The notes under the pieces were generated by a model that made no database searches, was not told where the DNA came from, and saw only the letters and a list, made by a program, of their open reading frames with translations. The translations under genes and the position numbers were made by a program. Below are positions 1-8,423 of a stretch of 64,000 nt of DNA, piece after piece (position 1 is the first letter of the stretch; each line of letters begins with the position of its first letter). The DNA comes from an uncultured Burkholderiales bacterium (GTDB lineage Bacteria; Pseudomonadota; Gammaproteobacteria; Burkholderiales; Burkholderiaceae_C). The stretch is from NCBI GenBank assembly GCA_903906635.1, contig CAIVLE010000088.1, forward strand, positions 24,017 through 88,016. The letters are read 5' to 3'.

Positions 1-1663
1 TGCCAACTTCGAGCGTGCCCTTTTTGTTTTCCTCGTTGGACATCCAAGCGCCGCCAGAGGTGAACAGGCGCAAGGCCTCGGTGCGCTCCAGCAGGTTGTG
101 GTCGCCTTGGAGCTTGGCACCGCCTAGTGTCTTGCCTGTGATCAACCAGTGCACGCCCACCCAGGGGTTGTAGCTGGTGGCGCGGTTGCCATCCGTGCCT
201 GCGGCCAGGGGGATGCCCATGTCGCGAATGCGCTGGATCGGAGGGGCATTGGCCGAGACTTGTGGGCCATAGCGCTTGAGGAAGGCCTCGCCGTCCAAGG
301 ACATGCGGTTTTGGATGTTGATGCTGCCGCCCAGGGCCGCCACACGCTCCAAGGTTTGGGGGGAGAGCGTTTCGCAGTGGTCCAATCCCCAGCGCAAGCC
401 CGTGAGGGGCACTTCGCGGTGCACTTGTTCCAGCACGCCCAAGATGCGCTGCGCCGTGGCGTCAAAGCTCGCGTGCATGCGAAACGGCCAGCGTTGAGCG
501 GCCAAGAATTTGCCCACCGCCGTGAGTTGGCTCTCCATCACCGCCGGAATGGTGGGCGGCGCCTTGTCAAAGTTGGTCACGTCACCCGCAGCCCAGACGA
601 TGTACTCACCCGCGCCCAGCATGCGGAAGTAGTCGTCGCCTTGGCCCACTTGGACCATCTTGCTCCAGGCCTGGTAGTTGTCAATTTCTTTGCCGCCGGC
701 TTGCGCAAACAGCTCGTAGCCGATGCGCATGGTCATTTTTTTGTCGCGTGCCAGCTGGGCAATGGCAGCGTAGTTGTCGGGGTAGTTTTGACCCCCACCA
801 CCCGCGTCGATCACGCTGGTCAGACCCAGTCGGTTGTTCTCGCGCATGAAATGCTGGGTCGACAAAATTTGGTCATCGGGGGACAAGCGTGGAATCTTCA
901 GCCACGTGTTGACCAAAGCGGGCAGACCGATGGTGGCCACCAGCAAGCCGGTGGGGTTGCCCGCACCATCGCGCTCAATTTGGCCGCCAAAGGGGTTGGG
1001 CGTGTCTTTGTTCCAGCCCAGCACGCGCAAGCCGGCGCGGTTGATCCAGGCGCGGTCGTACAAGTGCATGATCATGGCCGGCGTGTCGCCGGTGGCGGCG
1101 TTGATTTCGTCCAGGGTGGGAAAGCGTTTTTCGGCAAACTGCGCCCAGGTCCAGCCACCAATCACCTGCACCCAATGGGGTGAGGGCGTGCGTTGCGCTT
1201 GGATGCGCAAGATTTCTAAGCCATGGCTGAGCGAGGACAACCCGTCCCAGCGCACCTCCATCGAGTAGGTCAAGCCGCCGCGAATGAAGTGGGTGTGGGC
1301 GTCGTTCAAGCCCGGCACGATGGTGCGTTTTTGGGCATCGATGATGCGGGTGTTGGGGCCTTTGTGGCGCATCACCTCGTCATCGCTGCCAATGGCCAAA
1401 ATTTTGCCCTCGGCAACAGCGATGGCGCTGGCCGAAGCTTGTTTGGGGTTGAGGGTGGCGATGCGTGCGTTGAAGATGAGGGTCTCAGCCTCGGGTGCAG
1501 GCGCCCACAAGGTGGCGCACCCGCTGATCGAGGACAAACTGCCCACTGCCACGCCCCCGCCAATCAGGTCGCGTAAAAACTGGCGTCGTCCGAAGTAGCT
1601 TTGCGCGTTCTCTGAAGGGGTTTGGCAGGCGAGGTCGGTGCAGTCGGGTTGCAAGCAAATCAT
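1..1663 (-). CDS. YtcJ-like amidohydrolase, exported (3' end cut by window edge)
   Basis: The minus frame is open from an ATG at 1663 to the left edge, so about 554 residues are visible and the C-terminus is missing. A GGAGA ribosome site lies just upstream. The N-terminus carries RRQFL (26-30), a hydrophobic stretch and a lipobox-like ISGC ending at Cys49, so Tat export and lipidation are likely. The metal-binding HxH lies in GLNDAHTHF; later LDHCETL and AAGTDGNR match the YtcJ branch of metal-dependent amidohydrolases, whose members hydrolyse amides or carbamates. The substrate is unknown. It diverges from the molybdenum hydroxylase genes and could act on the same compound, but that is only context. 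Confidence 0.85.
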   Translation of the reverse strand, partial: MICLQPDCTDLACQTPSENAQSYFGRRQFLRDLIGGGVAVGSLSSISGCATLWAPAPEAETLIFNARIATLNPKQASASAIAVAEGKILAIGSDDEVMRHKGPNTRIIDAQKRTIVPGLNDAHTHFIRGGLTYSMEVRWDGLSSLSHGLEILRIQAQRTPSPHWVQVIGGWTWAQFAEKRFPTLDEINAATGDTPAMIMHLYDRAWINRAGLRVLGWNKDTPNPFGGQIERDGAGNPTGLLVATIGLPALVNTWLKIPRLSPDDQILSTQHFMRENNRLGLTSVIDAGGGGQNYPDNYAAIAQLARDKKMTMRIGYELFAQAGGKEIDNYQAWSKMVQVGQGDDYFRMLGAGEYIVWAAGDVTNFDKAPPTIPAVMESQLTAVGKFLAAQRWPFRMHASFDATAQRILGVLEQVHREVPLTGLRWGLDHCETLSPQTLERVAALGGSINIQNRMSLDGEAFLKRYGPQVSANAPPIQRIRDMGIPLAAGTDGNRATSYNPWVGVHWLITGKTLGGAKLQGDHNLLERTEALRLFTSGGAWMSNEENKKGTLEVG

Positions 1664-1848
1664 GAGGCGTCTCCAAGTTTTGCCGCGCATCATGGCTGGC
1701 CGTGCGCCATGAGCCTGACACGTTGGTGACTGGTTTGGGGCTGTCACCTAGGTACATACCCAAAGGGAAAACGCTGAGGTGCTAGCGCGCGATCGTCATT
1801 AGCATGGCAGAAGTTTTTGTAGAAACCTCATTCCTCCCAGGAGACGCC
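1664..1848. promoter_or_regulatory. divergent intergenic region with inverted repeat
   Basis: This 185-base gap separates the amidohydrolase (minus) from the iron-sulphur subunit gene (plus) and must hold both promoters. It contains GGTGAC, a 12-base spacer and GTCACC (1725-1748), a possible regulator site. No convincing -35/-10 pair was assigned, and no regulator gene is adjacent. Confidence 0.35.
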
Positions 1849-2328
1849 ATGCCCAATTACTCCCTCAATGTCGACGGAGCCTCACACACGGTTCAAGCTG
1901 AGGCGGACGAACCGTTGCTGTACGCATTGACCGACAAACTCAAACTCAAAGGCCCCAAGTTCGGTTGTGGTTTGGCGCAGTGCGGCACCTGCACCGTGTT
2001 GGTAGACGGCAAACCCACGCGTTCGTGTGTCACGCCCACCAGCGTGGCGGTGGGCAAGTCCATTCGCACCCTGGACGGTTTGTCGAAAAACGGTCAATTG
2101 CACCCAGTGCAAGAGGCCTTTGTGCATGAGCAAGCGGCCCAGTGCGGCTATTGCTCCAATGGCTGGATCATGAACAGCGTGGCTTTGCTGGAGAAAACAC
2201 CCAAGCCCACCCAGGCCCAGATCAAACAAGCCTTTGCCAATGTGCAATGCCGCTGTGGTACCCAAATTGCCATCATGCGTGCGGTCAAACGCGCCAGCGA
2301 CACCATGACCCCTAACGCCAAAGCCTGA
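1849..2328 (+). CDS. (2Fe-2S) subunit of xanthine-dehydrogenase-family molybdenum hydroxylase (IorA-like)
   Basis: This is a 159-residue small subunit of a two-component molybdenum hydroxylase, carrying electrons away from the molybdenum site. The plant-type ferredoxin cluster is Cys40, Cys45, Cys48 and Cys60; the second [2Fe-2S] domain uses Cys99/Cys102 (QCGYCSNG) and Cys134/Cys136 (CRC). Length and layout match isoquinoline 1-oxidoreductase alpha and nicotinate-hydroxylase small subunits. An in-frame ATG at 1804 exists, but the ATG at 1849 has a good AGGAGA site and removes a non-homologous leader. The partner large subunit starts 10 bases after the stop, so the two are co-transcribed. Confidence 0.92.
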   Translation: MPNYSLNVDGASHTVQAEADEPLLYALTDKLKLKGPKFGCGLAQCGTCTVLVDGKPTRSCVTPTSVAVGKSIRTLDGLSKNGQLHPVQEAFVHEQAAQCGYCSNGWIMNSVALLEKTPKPTQAQIKQAFANVQCRCGTQIAIMRAVKRASDTMTPNAKA

Positions 2329-2338
2329 AGGAGCCACC

Positions 2339-4633
2339 ATGAACACACCCAAGCTTTCTCGTCGTGAATTCATCCAAACTCAAGGCGCTCTCATCGTGGG
2401 CGCCAGTGGATCTGTCTTTGTGGGCGATGCCCTGGCTCAAGCCGCAGCCCCGGTGGTGATTGGTCCACAACCCACCGCCCTGGACACCTGGATTCGCATT
2501 GCCACCAACGGGCATGTGACGGCCAACTTTGGCAAGATGGATTGCGGCCAAGGCCTTGACACCGCCATCGCGCAGATCGTGGCCGAAGAGCTCGATGTCT
2601 CGATGGACTCGGTCACCGTGGTGATGGGCGACACCCGACTCACGCCCAACCAAGGCGGGGGCAGCGGCAGCACGGGTTTGCGCATGGGCTCGAACCCGCT
2701 GCGCAATGCGGCTGCTGAAGCCCGTCGCCTATTGGTTGAAGCCGCGTCGGCCCGTTTGGGTGTGGCTGCCAGCGAACTGGCCACCGACAACGGGCGCGTG
2801 TTCGTCAAAACCAACCCCTCGCAAAGCGTGAGCTACGCCGACTTGATTGGCGGCAAAGACTTTGGCGCTTCCATGAAATGGAACAACGCCATTGGCAACG
2901 GCATGAACGCCCAAGGCATGGCCAAGCCCAAAGACGTTTCACAGTACAAAGTCGTAGGTCAAGGCATCAAGCGCAAAGACATTGCGGACAAGGTTGGCGC
3001 GAAAGAGCACTACACCGCTCACATCCGCCCCGAGAACCTCTTGCACGCCCGTGCGGTTCGTCCTCCCGTGGCCGGCGCAGTCCCCGTGTCGGTGGATGCC
3101 GCCTCGATTGCAGATATTCCCGGCGCCAAGCACTTTGTCAAAGGCGGCTTTGTGGCCGTGTTGGCTGAGACCGAGTGGAATGCCGTGCGTGCATCGCGCC
3201 AACTCAAGGTCACCTGGTCAGATGTGAAAGGCCCCTTGGGGGCAGGAGAAACCAACGTGTTCGAGCACATCCGCTCGGCTCCTGTCACCGCGTCCAATGC
3301 CATTCCCATCTTTGGCGGTAAAAAAGACTACGACCCCAAACCGACTTTGGCCGCTTTGGCTGCATCCAAGCGCGTGATTGAGGCTGAGTATGAGTGCTCT
3401 TTTCAATCACATGCGCGTATTTCACCCTCCTGTGGCGTGGTCGATGTCAAAGGCGACCAAGTGCAAATTTGGGCCGATGTGCAAAAGCCGCATTACTTGC
3501 GTGAAGGCATTGCCAAGTTCTTAGGCTTGCCCGAGGCCAATGTGCAAGTCAAGTGGATGCACGGCGCTGGCTCCTATGGACGCAGCGACGCGGATGAGGC
3601 GCCTTATGAGGCCGCGCTCTTGTCCAAAGAGTTTGGTCGCCCCGTGCGCATGCAATGGTCGCGCGCCGAGGGCATGGCCTGGGACCCCAAGGCGCCAGCT
3701 GCGGTGGTCACTTTGAAAGCGGGGTTGGACGACGCCAACAACGTCACCGGCTGGTTGTTCAAAGTCAAGGGCTTCAACGGCTGGGATGTCAAGTTCAACG
3801 CCGAGAGCCCAGAGCACACTCTGGTGGGCATGCAAACCGGGCATAAAAAATGGTCGGCCTACAACTTCAACGTACCTGAGGAAAGCTACAAGTTCAACAA
3901 CCATGTGCACTGGTGGGAAACCATCCCGCCCTACATGGAGCAGGCCTCGCCCATGCGCACCGCCCACATGCGTGCGCCCCAAGAAATGCAAACCCGTTTT
4001 GGTCAAGAGTGTTTCATGGACGAAGTGGCACACGCCACAGGCATGGATCCGGTGGCATTTCGCTTAAAGCACATGCAAGACCCACGTGAGGCCGATGTGG
4101 TCAAAGCGGCCACCGAGAAGCTGGGCTGGGCGCCCCGCACCCAGCCTCGTGGCAAGTCCAACGCCAAGGTCATGACTGGTCGAGGCATGGCTTTGCATGC
4201 CGGTTATGGCTCGTATGCAGCTGTGGCGTGCGAAGTGGAGGTGCACCGCGACACCGGCCGTGTGTGGGTCAAGCGCTTGGTGATTGCCAACGATTGCGGC
4301 TTGATCGTCAACCCGATTGGCGTGCGCGCAGCGATGGAGGGGCAAATCATGCAAGGCATCAGCCGTGCGTTGTACGAAGAAGTGCACTTTGACGCCGAGC
4401 GCGTCAACAGCGTGGACTGGAACAGCTACCGCATTGCCAACCTAGATGACATTCCGGGTCAGGTGGAGATCGTGTTGCTCAACCGTCCCGACAAGCCGAT
4501 TGGGGGTGCCGGAGAGCCTGCCATCGTGTGCTTCCCAGCAGCCATCGCCAATGCCGTGTTTGATGCCACGGGCGTGCGCATTCGCCGCTACCCCTTGGCG
4601 CCCGCTCGCGTCAAGCAAGCACTGACCACCTGA
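2339..4633 (+). CDS. molybdopterin-binding large subunit of a xanthine-dehydrogenase-family hydroxylase (IorB-like)
   Basis: This 764-residue catalytic subunit would hydroxylate an aromatic or N-heterocyclic carbon using water, with the molybdopterin cofactor. The N-terminus is a Tat signal (SRREF at 7-11, hydrophobic run, then ALAQA), so the complex probably acts in the periplasm. Molybdenum-cofactor motifs include GGGSGSTGLRMG near residue 105 and the conserved GGAGE with catalytic Glu near 726. No cytochrome domain is fused, unlike NicB-type nicotinate dehydrogenases, so the electron acceptor is unknown. The XdhC-like maturation factor often found nearby is not in this window. Substrate is not predictable; isoquinoline- or nicotinate-like compounds and aldehydes are all handled by relatives. 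Confidence 0.9.
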   Translation: MNTPKLSRREFIQTQGALIVGASGSVFVGDALAQAAAPVVIGPQPTALDTWIRIATNGHVTANFGKMDCGQGLDTAIAQIVAEELDVSMDSVTVVMGDTRLTPNQGGGSGSTGLRMGSNPLRNAAAEARRLLVEAASARLGVAASELATDNGRVFVKTNPSQSVSYADLIGGKDFGASMKWNNAIGNGMNAQGMAKPKDVSQYKVVGQGIKRKDIADKVGAKEHYTAHIRPENLLHARAVRPPVAGAVPVSVDAASIADIPGAKHFVKGGFVAVLAETEWNAVRASRQLKVTWSDVKGPLGAGETNVFEHIRSAPVTASNAIPIFGGKKDYDPKPTLAALAASKRVIEAEYECSFQSHARISPSCGVVDVKGDQVQIWADVQKPHYLREGIAKFLGLPEANVQVKWMHGAGSYGRSDADEAPYEAALLSKEFGRPVRMQWSRAEGMAWDPKAPAAVVTLKAGLDDANNVTGWLFKVKGFNGWDVKFNAESPEHTLVGMQTGHKKWSAYNFNVPEESYKFNNHVHWWETIPPYMEQASPMRTAHMRAPQEMQTRFGQECFMDEVAHATGMDPVAFRLKHMQDPREADVVKAATEKLGWAPRTQPRGKSNAKVMTGRGMALHAGYGSYAAVACEVEVHRDTGRVWVKRLVIANDCGLIVNPIGVRAAMEGQIMQGISRALYEEVHFDAERVNSVDWNSYRIANLDDIPGQVEIVLLNRPDKPIGGAGEPAIVCFPAAIANAVFDATGVRIRRYPLAPARVKQALTT

Positions 4634-4646
4634 GGGGCGGGCCACC

Positions 4647-5630
4647 ATGTTCACCTCGATGCTTCGTCGCAGCTGGTGGCTCACTTGTCTGTGCCTGGCT
4701 TGGTGCGCCCCCTGGGCAGCCCAAGCGCAAGACAGATACCCTAGTAAGACAGTGACCTTGGTGGTGCCACAAACCGCGGGCGGCGCCAACGACGCCATTG
4801 CCCGCGTGTTGGCGCAAAAGCTCAGCGAGCAATGGGGTCAGCCCGTTGTGGTGGAAAACCGCCCGGGCGCGGGCGGCAACGTAGGCACGGCCTGGGTTGC
4901 CAAAGCCAAAAACGACGGCTACACCTTGCTGGTCAATGCTGACAGTGCCCAAGTCATCAACCCGTTTCTGTATCAGCGCACCGGTTTTGACCCGGTGAAG
5001 GACTTCGACCCCGTGGCCCCTTTGGCCAAGGCCGGTTATGTGTTGGTGGCCAACCCAGCACTGCCTGCCAACAACGTGGCCGAACTGATTGCCTTGTCCA
5101 AGTCCAAGCCCGAGCCCCTGGCCATCGCGTCAGCGGGCAACGGCACTTTGAACCACTTGATTGGCGAGATGCTGCAAAAAGCCACCGCCATCCAGTTGCA
5201 GCACATCCCCTACAAAGGCGCTGCCATGGCCGCCACCGATGTGGTGGGCGGTCAAGTGCCCTTGTCGGTGCAAAGCATGCCCTCATCCATTGCCTTCATC
5301 CGTTCGGGCAAGCTCAAGGTGTTGGGAGTTGTCAATGAAAAGCGCTTGGCTGCATTGCCCGACGCCCCCACGATTGGAGAGACCGTCAAGGGTTTTGGTG
5401 CCACGCCCTGGTACGGCATGTTTGCACCCGCGGGCACGCCCAAACACATCCTGGCGCAAATTCAAGATGAGGTGGGCAAAGCCCTTGACACCAAGGAAAC
5501 CCAAGACAAGTTGGCGACTCTGGGCTGTGAGCCTTTCAAAGGCACGGCCGATCAACTGGCTATCATCGTGCGCGACGACTTGCAGCGCTGGTCGCGCATC
5601 GTCAAAGATTCGGGTGCGAAGGTTGATTAG
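4647..5630 (+). CDS. Bug family tripartite tricarboxylate transporter substrate-binding protein
   Basis: A 327-residue periplasmic receptor of the Bug/TctC family. It has a Sec signal peptide (about 1-27, cleaved near AQAQD), the early PSKTVTLVVPQTAGGAND strand-loop that contacts a ligand carboxylate, and the family signature VVENRPGAGGN. The start ATG follows GAGGGG, 13 bases after the large hydroxylase subunit, so it belongs to that operon. Bug receptors normally work with TctA/TctB membrane proteins, but neither is in the window. Ligands of the family are mostly carboxylates; this one cannot be named. Confidence 0.93.
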   Translation: MFTSMLRRSWWLTCLCLAWCAPWAAQAQDRYPSKTVTLVVPQTAGGANDAIARVLAQKLSEQWGQPVVVENRPGAGGNVGTAWVAKAKNDGYTLLVNADSAQVINPFLYQRTGFDPVKDFDPVAPLAKAGYVLVANPALPANNVAELIALSKSKPEPLAIASAGNGTLNHLIGEMLQKATAIQLQHIPYKGAAMAATDVVGGQVPLSVQSMPSSIAFIRSGKLKVLGVVNEKRLAALPDAPTIGETVKGFGATPWYGMFAPAGTPKHILAQIQDEVGKALDTKETQDKLATLGCEPFKGTADQLAIIVRDDLQRWSRIVKDSGAKVD

Positions 5631-5646
5631 CCACTTGCGAGAACAC

Positions 5647-6621
5647 ATGAACACACGACAGTTTTTGGCGGCACTTTTGGGTGCCGCTTCTTTTTGGGGG
5701 GGCTGGGTTGCATCAGCGGCCGAGCCTTTTGCGACGCGCCCCGTCAAGTTATTGATCGGCTTTGCGCCGGGCGGCAGCTCCGACACGGTGGCACGCATCA
5801 TGGCGCCTCGCATGGGCGAGTTGCTCAAGCAGTCGGTGGTGATTGAAAACCGCCCAGGTGCAGGCGGCAACATCGCCTCGGAGCAATTGGTCAAGGCCCC
5901 CGCTGACGGTTACACCATCATGCTGGGCACCATTGGTTCATTGGCGGTGAACCAGCACATCAACAAGCTCAGCTACAACCCCGTCACTGACATGCAGGCT
6001 TTGAGCATGGCCATCGTGTTTCCTAACGTTTTGGTGGTCAATGCCAACAGCGACATTCGCTCGCTTGACGACTATGTGCGCCAAGGCAAAGCCGAGCGCT
6101 CGCGCGTGTCCTTTGGCTCTTCGGGCATTGGCAGTGCAGGGCACTTGGCCGGTGAGTTGTTCAAGGCCACGGCCAACCTCAACAACCAGCATGTGGCTTA
6201 CAGGGGGGGCGCACCTGCCATGAATGATTTGTTAGGCGGGGTGCTGCCCTCGATCTTCTCCAGCCCCACCGATGCCATGCAGTTCATCCAAAACGGCAAG
6301 CTGCGCCCGCTGGCCGTGACCAGTGCCAAACGCATGGACGTGTTGCCCAATGTGCCCACCATTGCCGAGTTGGGCTATGCTGGGTTTGAGGCCGTTAACT
6401 GGTACGCCTTCACCGCACCTTTGCGCACCCCCCCAGAGGTGGTCAAGCGTTTGAACGAGGTGATCACCGCCACCTTGAACGATCCGCATGTGGCCGCGCA
6501 GCTGCGCAAAATGGGATTGGTTCCTACACCCACCTCCCCCGAAGACGCAGCGCGCTACATGCGCTTGGAGAGCGAGAAGTGGGGCGCAATTGTGCGCAGT
6601 GCAGGCATTCACGGAGATTGA
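5647..6621 (+). CDS. second Bug family substrate-binding protein
   Basis: A 324-residue Bug/TctC receptor. Its frame stays open upstream into the previous gene, but the ATG at 5647 gives a typical Sec signal peptide (MNTRQFLAALLGAASFWGG, cleavage near ASAAE) followed by family motifs GFAPGGSSDTVAR and VIENRPGAGGN. It starts 16 bases after the first receptor and its stop is one base before the next gene. Two receptors in tandem suggest uptake or sensing of two related acids, or a duplication that has diverged. No membrane partner is encoded here. Confidence 0.92.
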   Translation: MNTRQFLAALLGAASFWGGWVASAAEPFATRPVKLLIGFAPGGSSDTVARIMAPRMGELLKQSVVIENRPGAGGNIASEQLVKAPADGYTIMLGTIGSLAVNQHINKLSYNPVTDMQALSMAIVFPNVLVVNANSDIRSLDDYVRQGKAERSRVSFGSSGIGSAGHLAGELFKATANLNNQHVAYRGGAPAMNDLLGGVLPSIFSSPTDAMQFIQNGKLRPLAVTSAKRMDVLPNVPTIAELGYAGFEAVNWYAFTAPLRTPPEVVKRLNEVITATLNDPHVAAQLRKMGLVPTPTSPEDAARYMRLESEKWGAIVRSAGIHGD

Positions 6622-6622
6622 T

Positions 6623-7906
6623 ATGAGCGCCACGATGGCTGAAAAAATACTGGCCCAACGTTCGGGCCAAACCCAGGTGCACGCGGGCGACATCGTCGTG
6701 GCGCACGTGGATTACGCGATGGTGCACGACGCCCGCGCGCCCAACGCCATTCGCATGGTTGAGAAGATGCACGCCAAGTTGCCCTTTGCCTCCAAGACCG
6801 CATGGGTGCTGGACCATTACTCTCCACCGCCAACGTTAGAGGCAGCGCAAGGCCACAGTGCCATGCGCCGTTTTGCCAAAGAGCACGGCAGCCAGCTCTA
6901 CGACATTGGTGAGGGCATATGCCACCAGGTGTTGCCCGAAGGTGGCCACCTGACCTGTGGTGACTTGGTGGTGGGCACCGACACCCACTCGGTCACCTAT
7001 GGCGCATTCAACGCGTTTGGCACCGGCATTGAAGGCACCGACGTGAGCGCTGTGATGGCCACCGGCAAAGTGTGGCTGCGTGTGCCCGAGTCGGTGCGCG
7101 TCACCCTCAACGGGCGTTTGCAACCCGGTGTCTGGGCCAAAGACCTCACGCTGTACATGTTGGGTCGCTTTGGAGCGGAGGGCTTGAACTACCGCGCCAT
7201 CGAGTACGTGGGCTCGGCCGTGAGCGCGATGGAAATTGACGACCGCATGACCCTGGCCAACCACGCCGCCGAACTCGGCGCCAAGGCTGCGCTTCTTGAA
7301 GCCGATGACAAAACCTTCGCTTGGTTGGCGGCGCACGGTGCGCGTGCACCTCAGCCTGTGTTGGCCGATGCCGACGCGGTGTATGCCGATCGCTTGGACA
7401 TTGACGCCTCGCAGCTCGCGCCGCAAGTAGCGCGCAAGCATGCGGTGGACGACGTGGTGGCGGCCCAAGAGGTGATTGGTCAAAAAATCAACTTCGCCTT
7501 GATTGGCACCTGCACCAACGGACGCTTGGATGACATGCGCCAAGCCGCTGCCATTTTGAAAGGCCGTCGTTTGGCCTCGGGCGTGCGCATGATCATCACC
7601 CCAGCATCGCGCCAAATCTACTTGGCAGCTTTGCGTGAAGGCCTGATCGAAACTTTGACCGAAGCCGGCGCGTCCGTAGAGGCCGCAGGCTGTGGCACCT
7701 GCGTGGGCATCACCAACCATTTGATCCCGGGCGACCGCGAGGTGGTGATCTCCACGGCCAACCGTAACTTCCAAGGCCGCTTGGGTAATCACGAGGCCGA
7801 GATCTGGCTGGGCTCGGCGGCCACCGTGGCCGCATCTGCCTTGACCGGGCGCATCACCGATCCGCGCACCGTCGAAGGCGGGCAATGGGAGGCCAGCCAT
7901 GTCTGA
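6623..7906 (+). CDS. LeuC/aconitase-type hydro-lyase large subunit (3-isopropylmalate dehydratase-like)
   Basis: A 427-residue large subunit of a heterodimeric iron-sulphur hydro-lyase. The [4Fe-4S] ligands are seen in LIGTCTNGR and in the later AGCGTCVG; VGTDTHSVTYGAFNAFGTG matches the family's substrate-binding HxxxTG region. The fold serves isopropylmalate, homoaconitate, citramalate and 2,3-dimethylmalate dehydratases. The catabolic setting (hydroxylase, Bug receptors, downstream C-C lyase) argues against leucine synthesis. The start chosen is ATG 6623, one base after the receptor stop; the longer frame upstream overlaps the receptor. It overlaps the small subunit by 8 bases. Confidence 0.9.
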   Translation: MSATMAEKILAQRSGQTQVHAGDIVVAHVDYAMVHDARAPNAIRMVEKMHAKLPFASKTAWVLDHYSPPPTLEAAQGHSAMRRFAKEHGSQLYDIGEGICHQVLPEGGHLTCGDLVVGTDTHSVTYGAFNAFGTGIEGTDVSAVMATGKVWLRVPESVRVTLNGRLQPGVWAKDLTLYMLGRFGAEGLNYRAIEYVGSAVSAMEIDDRMTLANHAAELGAKAALLEADDKTFAWLAAHGARAPQPVLADADAVYADRLDIDASQLAPQVARKHAVDDVVAAQEVIGQKINFALIGTCTNGRLDDMRQAAAILKGRRLASGVRMIITPASRQIYLAALREGLIETLTEAGASVEAAGCGTCVGITNHLIPGDREVVISTANRNFQGRLGNHEAEIWLGSAATVAASALTGRITDPRTVEGGQWEASHV

Positions 7907-8423
7907 GCAGTTGATTCAAACCACCGCCTGGGTGCTGGGAGATGATGTCAACACCGACCTCAATTGCTCGGGCAAATACCTGCCAGGCAAAGACGAGGCC
8001 TACATCGCGGCCCACGCCTTTGAAGCCCTCGATCCGAGTTTTGTGCAACGCTTCAAGTCGGGCGACATCATCGTGGCGGGCACCCACTTTGGCATCAACT
8101 CCTCACGCGAGCAGGCGGTGCACATCTTGCGTCGCATGGGCGTGGCGGCCATCGTGGCACCGTCCTTTGGGCGTCAGTTTTTCCGCAACGCCATCAACAA
8201 CGGACTGTTGGTGTTGGAGTGCGACACCCGCGGTTGGCCCAACGGCTCCTCAGTGCGCTTGGACCTGCAAGTCCACACCTTTGAAGTCCTCTCCAGCGAC
8301 GCCTCTCAGGCGCCTATCGTGCGTAGTTTCAGGGCATTACCCGACGCCATCTTGGCCATCTTGCGCGAGGGCGGCTTGATTCCATTCTTGAAAAAATACC
8401 CCAATTGGGAAGTCCCCGCATGA
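7899..8423 (+). CDS. LeuD-type hydro-lyase small subunit
   Basis: A 174-residue swivelling small subunit that completes the hydro-lyase. It shows GDDVNTDLN near the N-terminus and the substrate-loop sequence YLPGKDE, which sets specificity in this family. The signature is FGINSSREQA where leucine-pathway LeuD proteins usually have FGCGSSREHA, so the active-site loop differs. The ATG overlaps the large-subunit end by 8 bases and its TGA overlaps the next ATG, so all three genes are translationally coupled. A methylated or branched malate-type substrate is possible but unproven. Confidence 0.9.
   Translation: MSEQLIQTTAWVLGDDVNTDLNCSGKYLPGKDEAYIAAHAFEALDPSFVQRFKSGDIIVAGTHFGINSSREQAVHILRRMGVAAIVAPSFGRQFFRNAINNGLLVLECDTRGWPNGSSVRLDLQVHTFEVLSSDASQAPIVRSFRALPDAILAILREGGLIPFLKKYPNWEVPA

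Noticed and set aside
6836-7900. 354-codon minus-strand open frame
   Set aside because: It mirrors the LeuC-type gene; the plus frame has family motifs and overlaps its neighbours correctly, while the minus frame has none.
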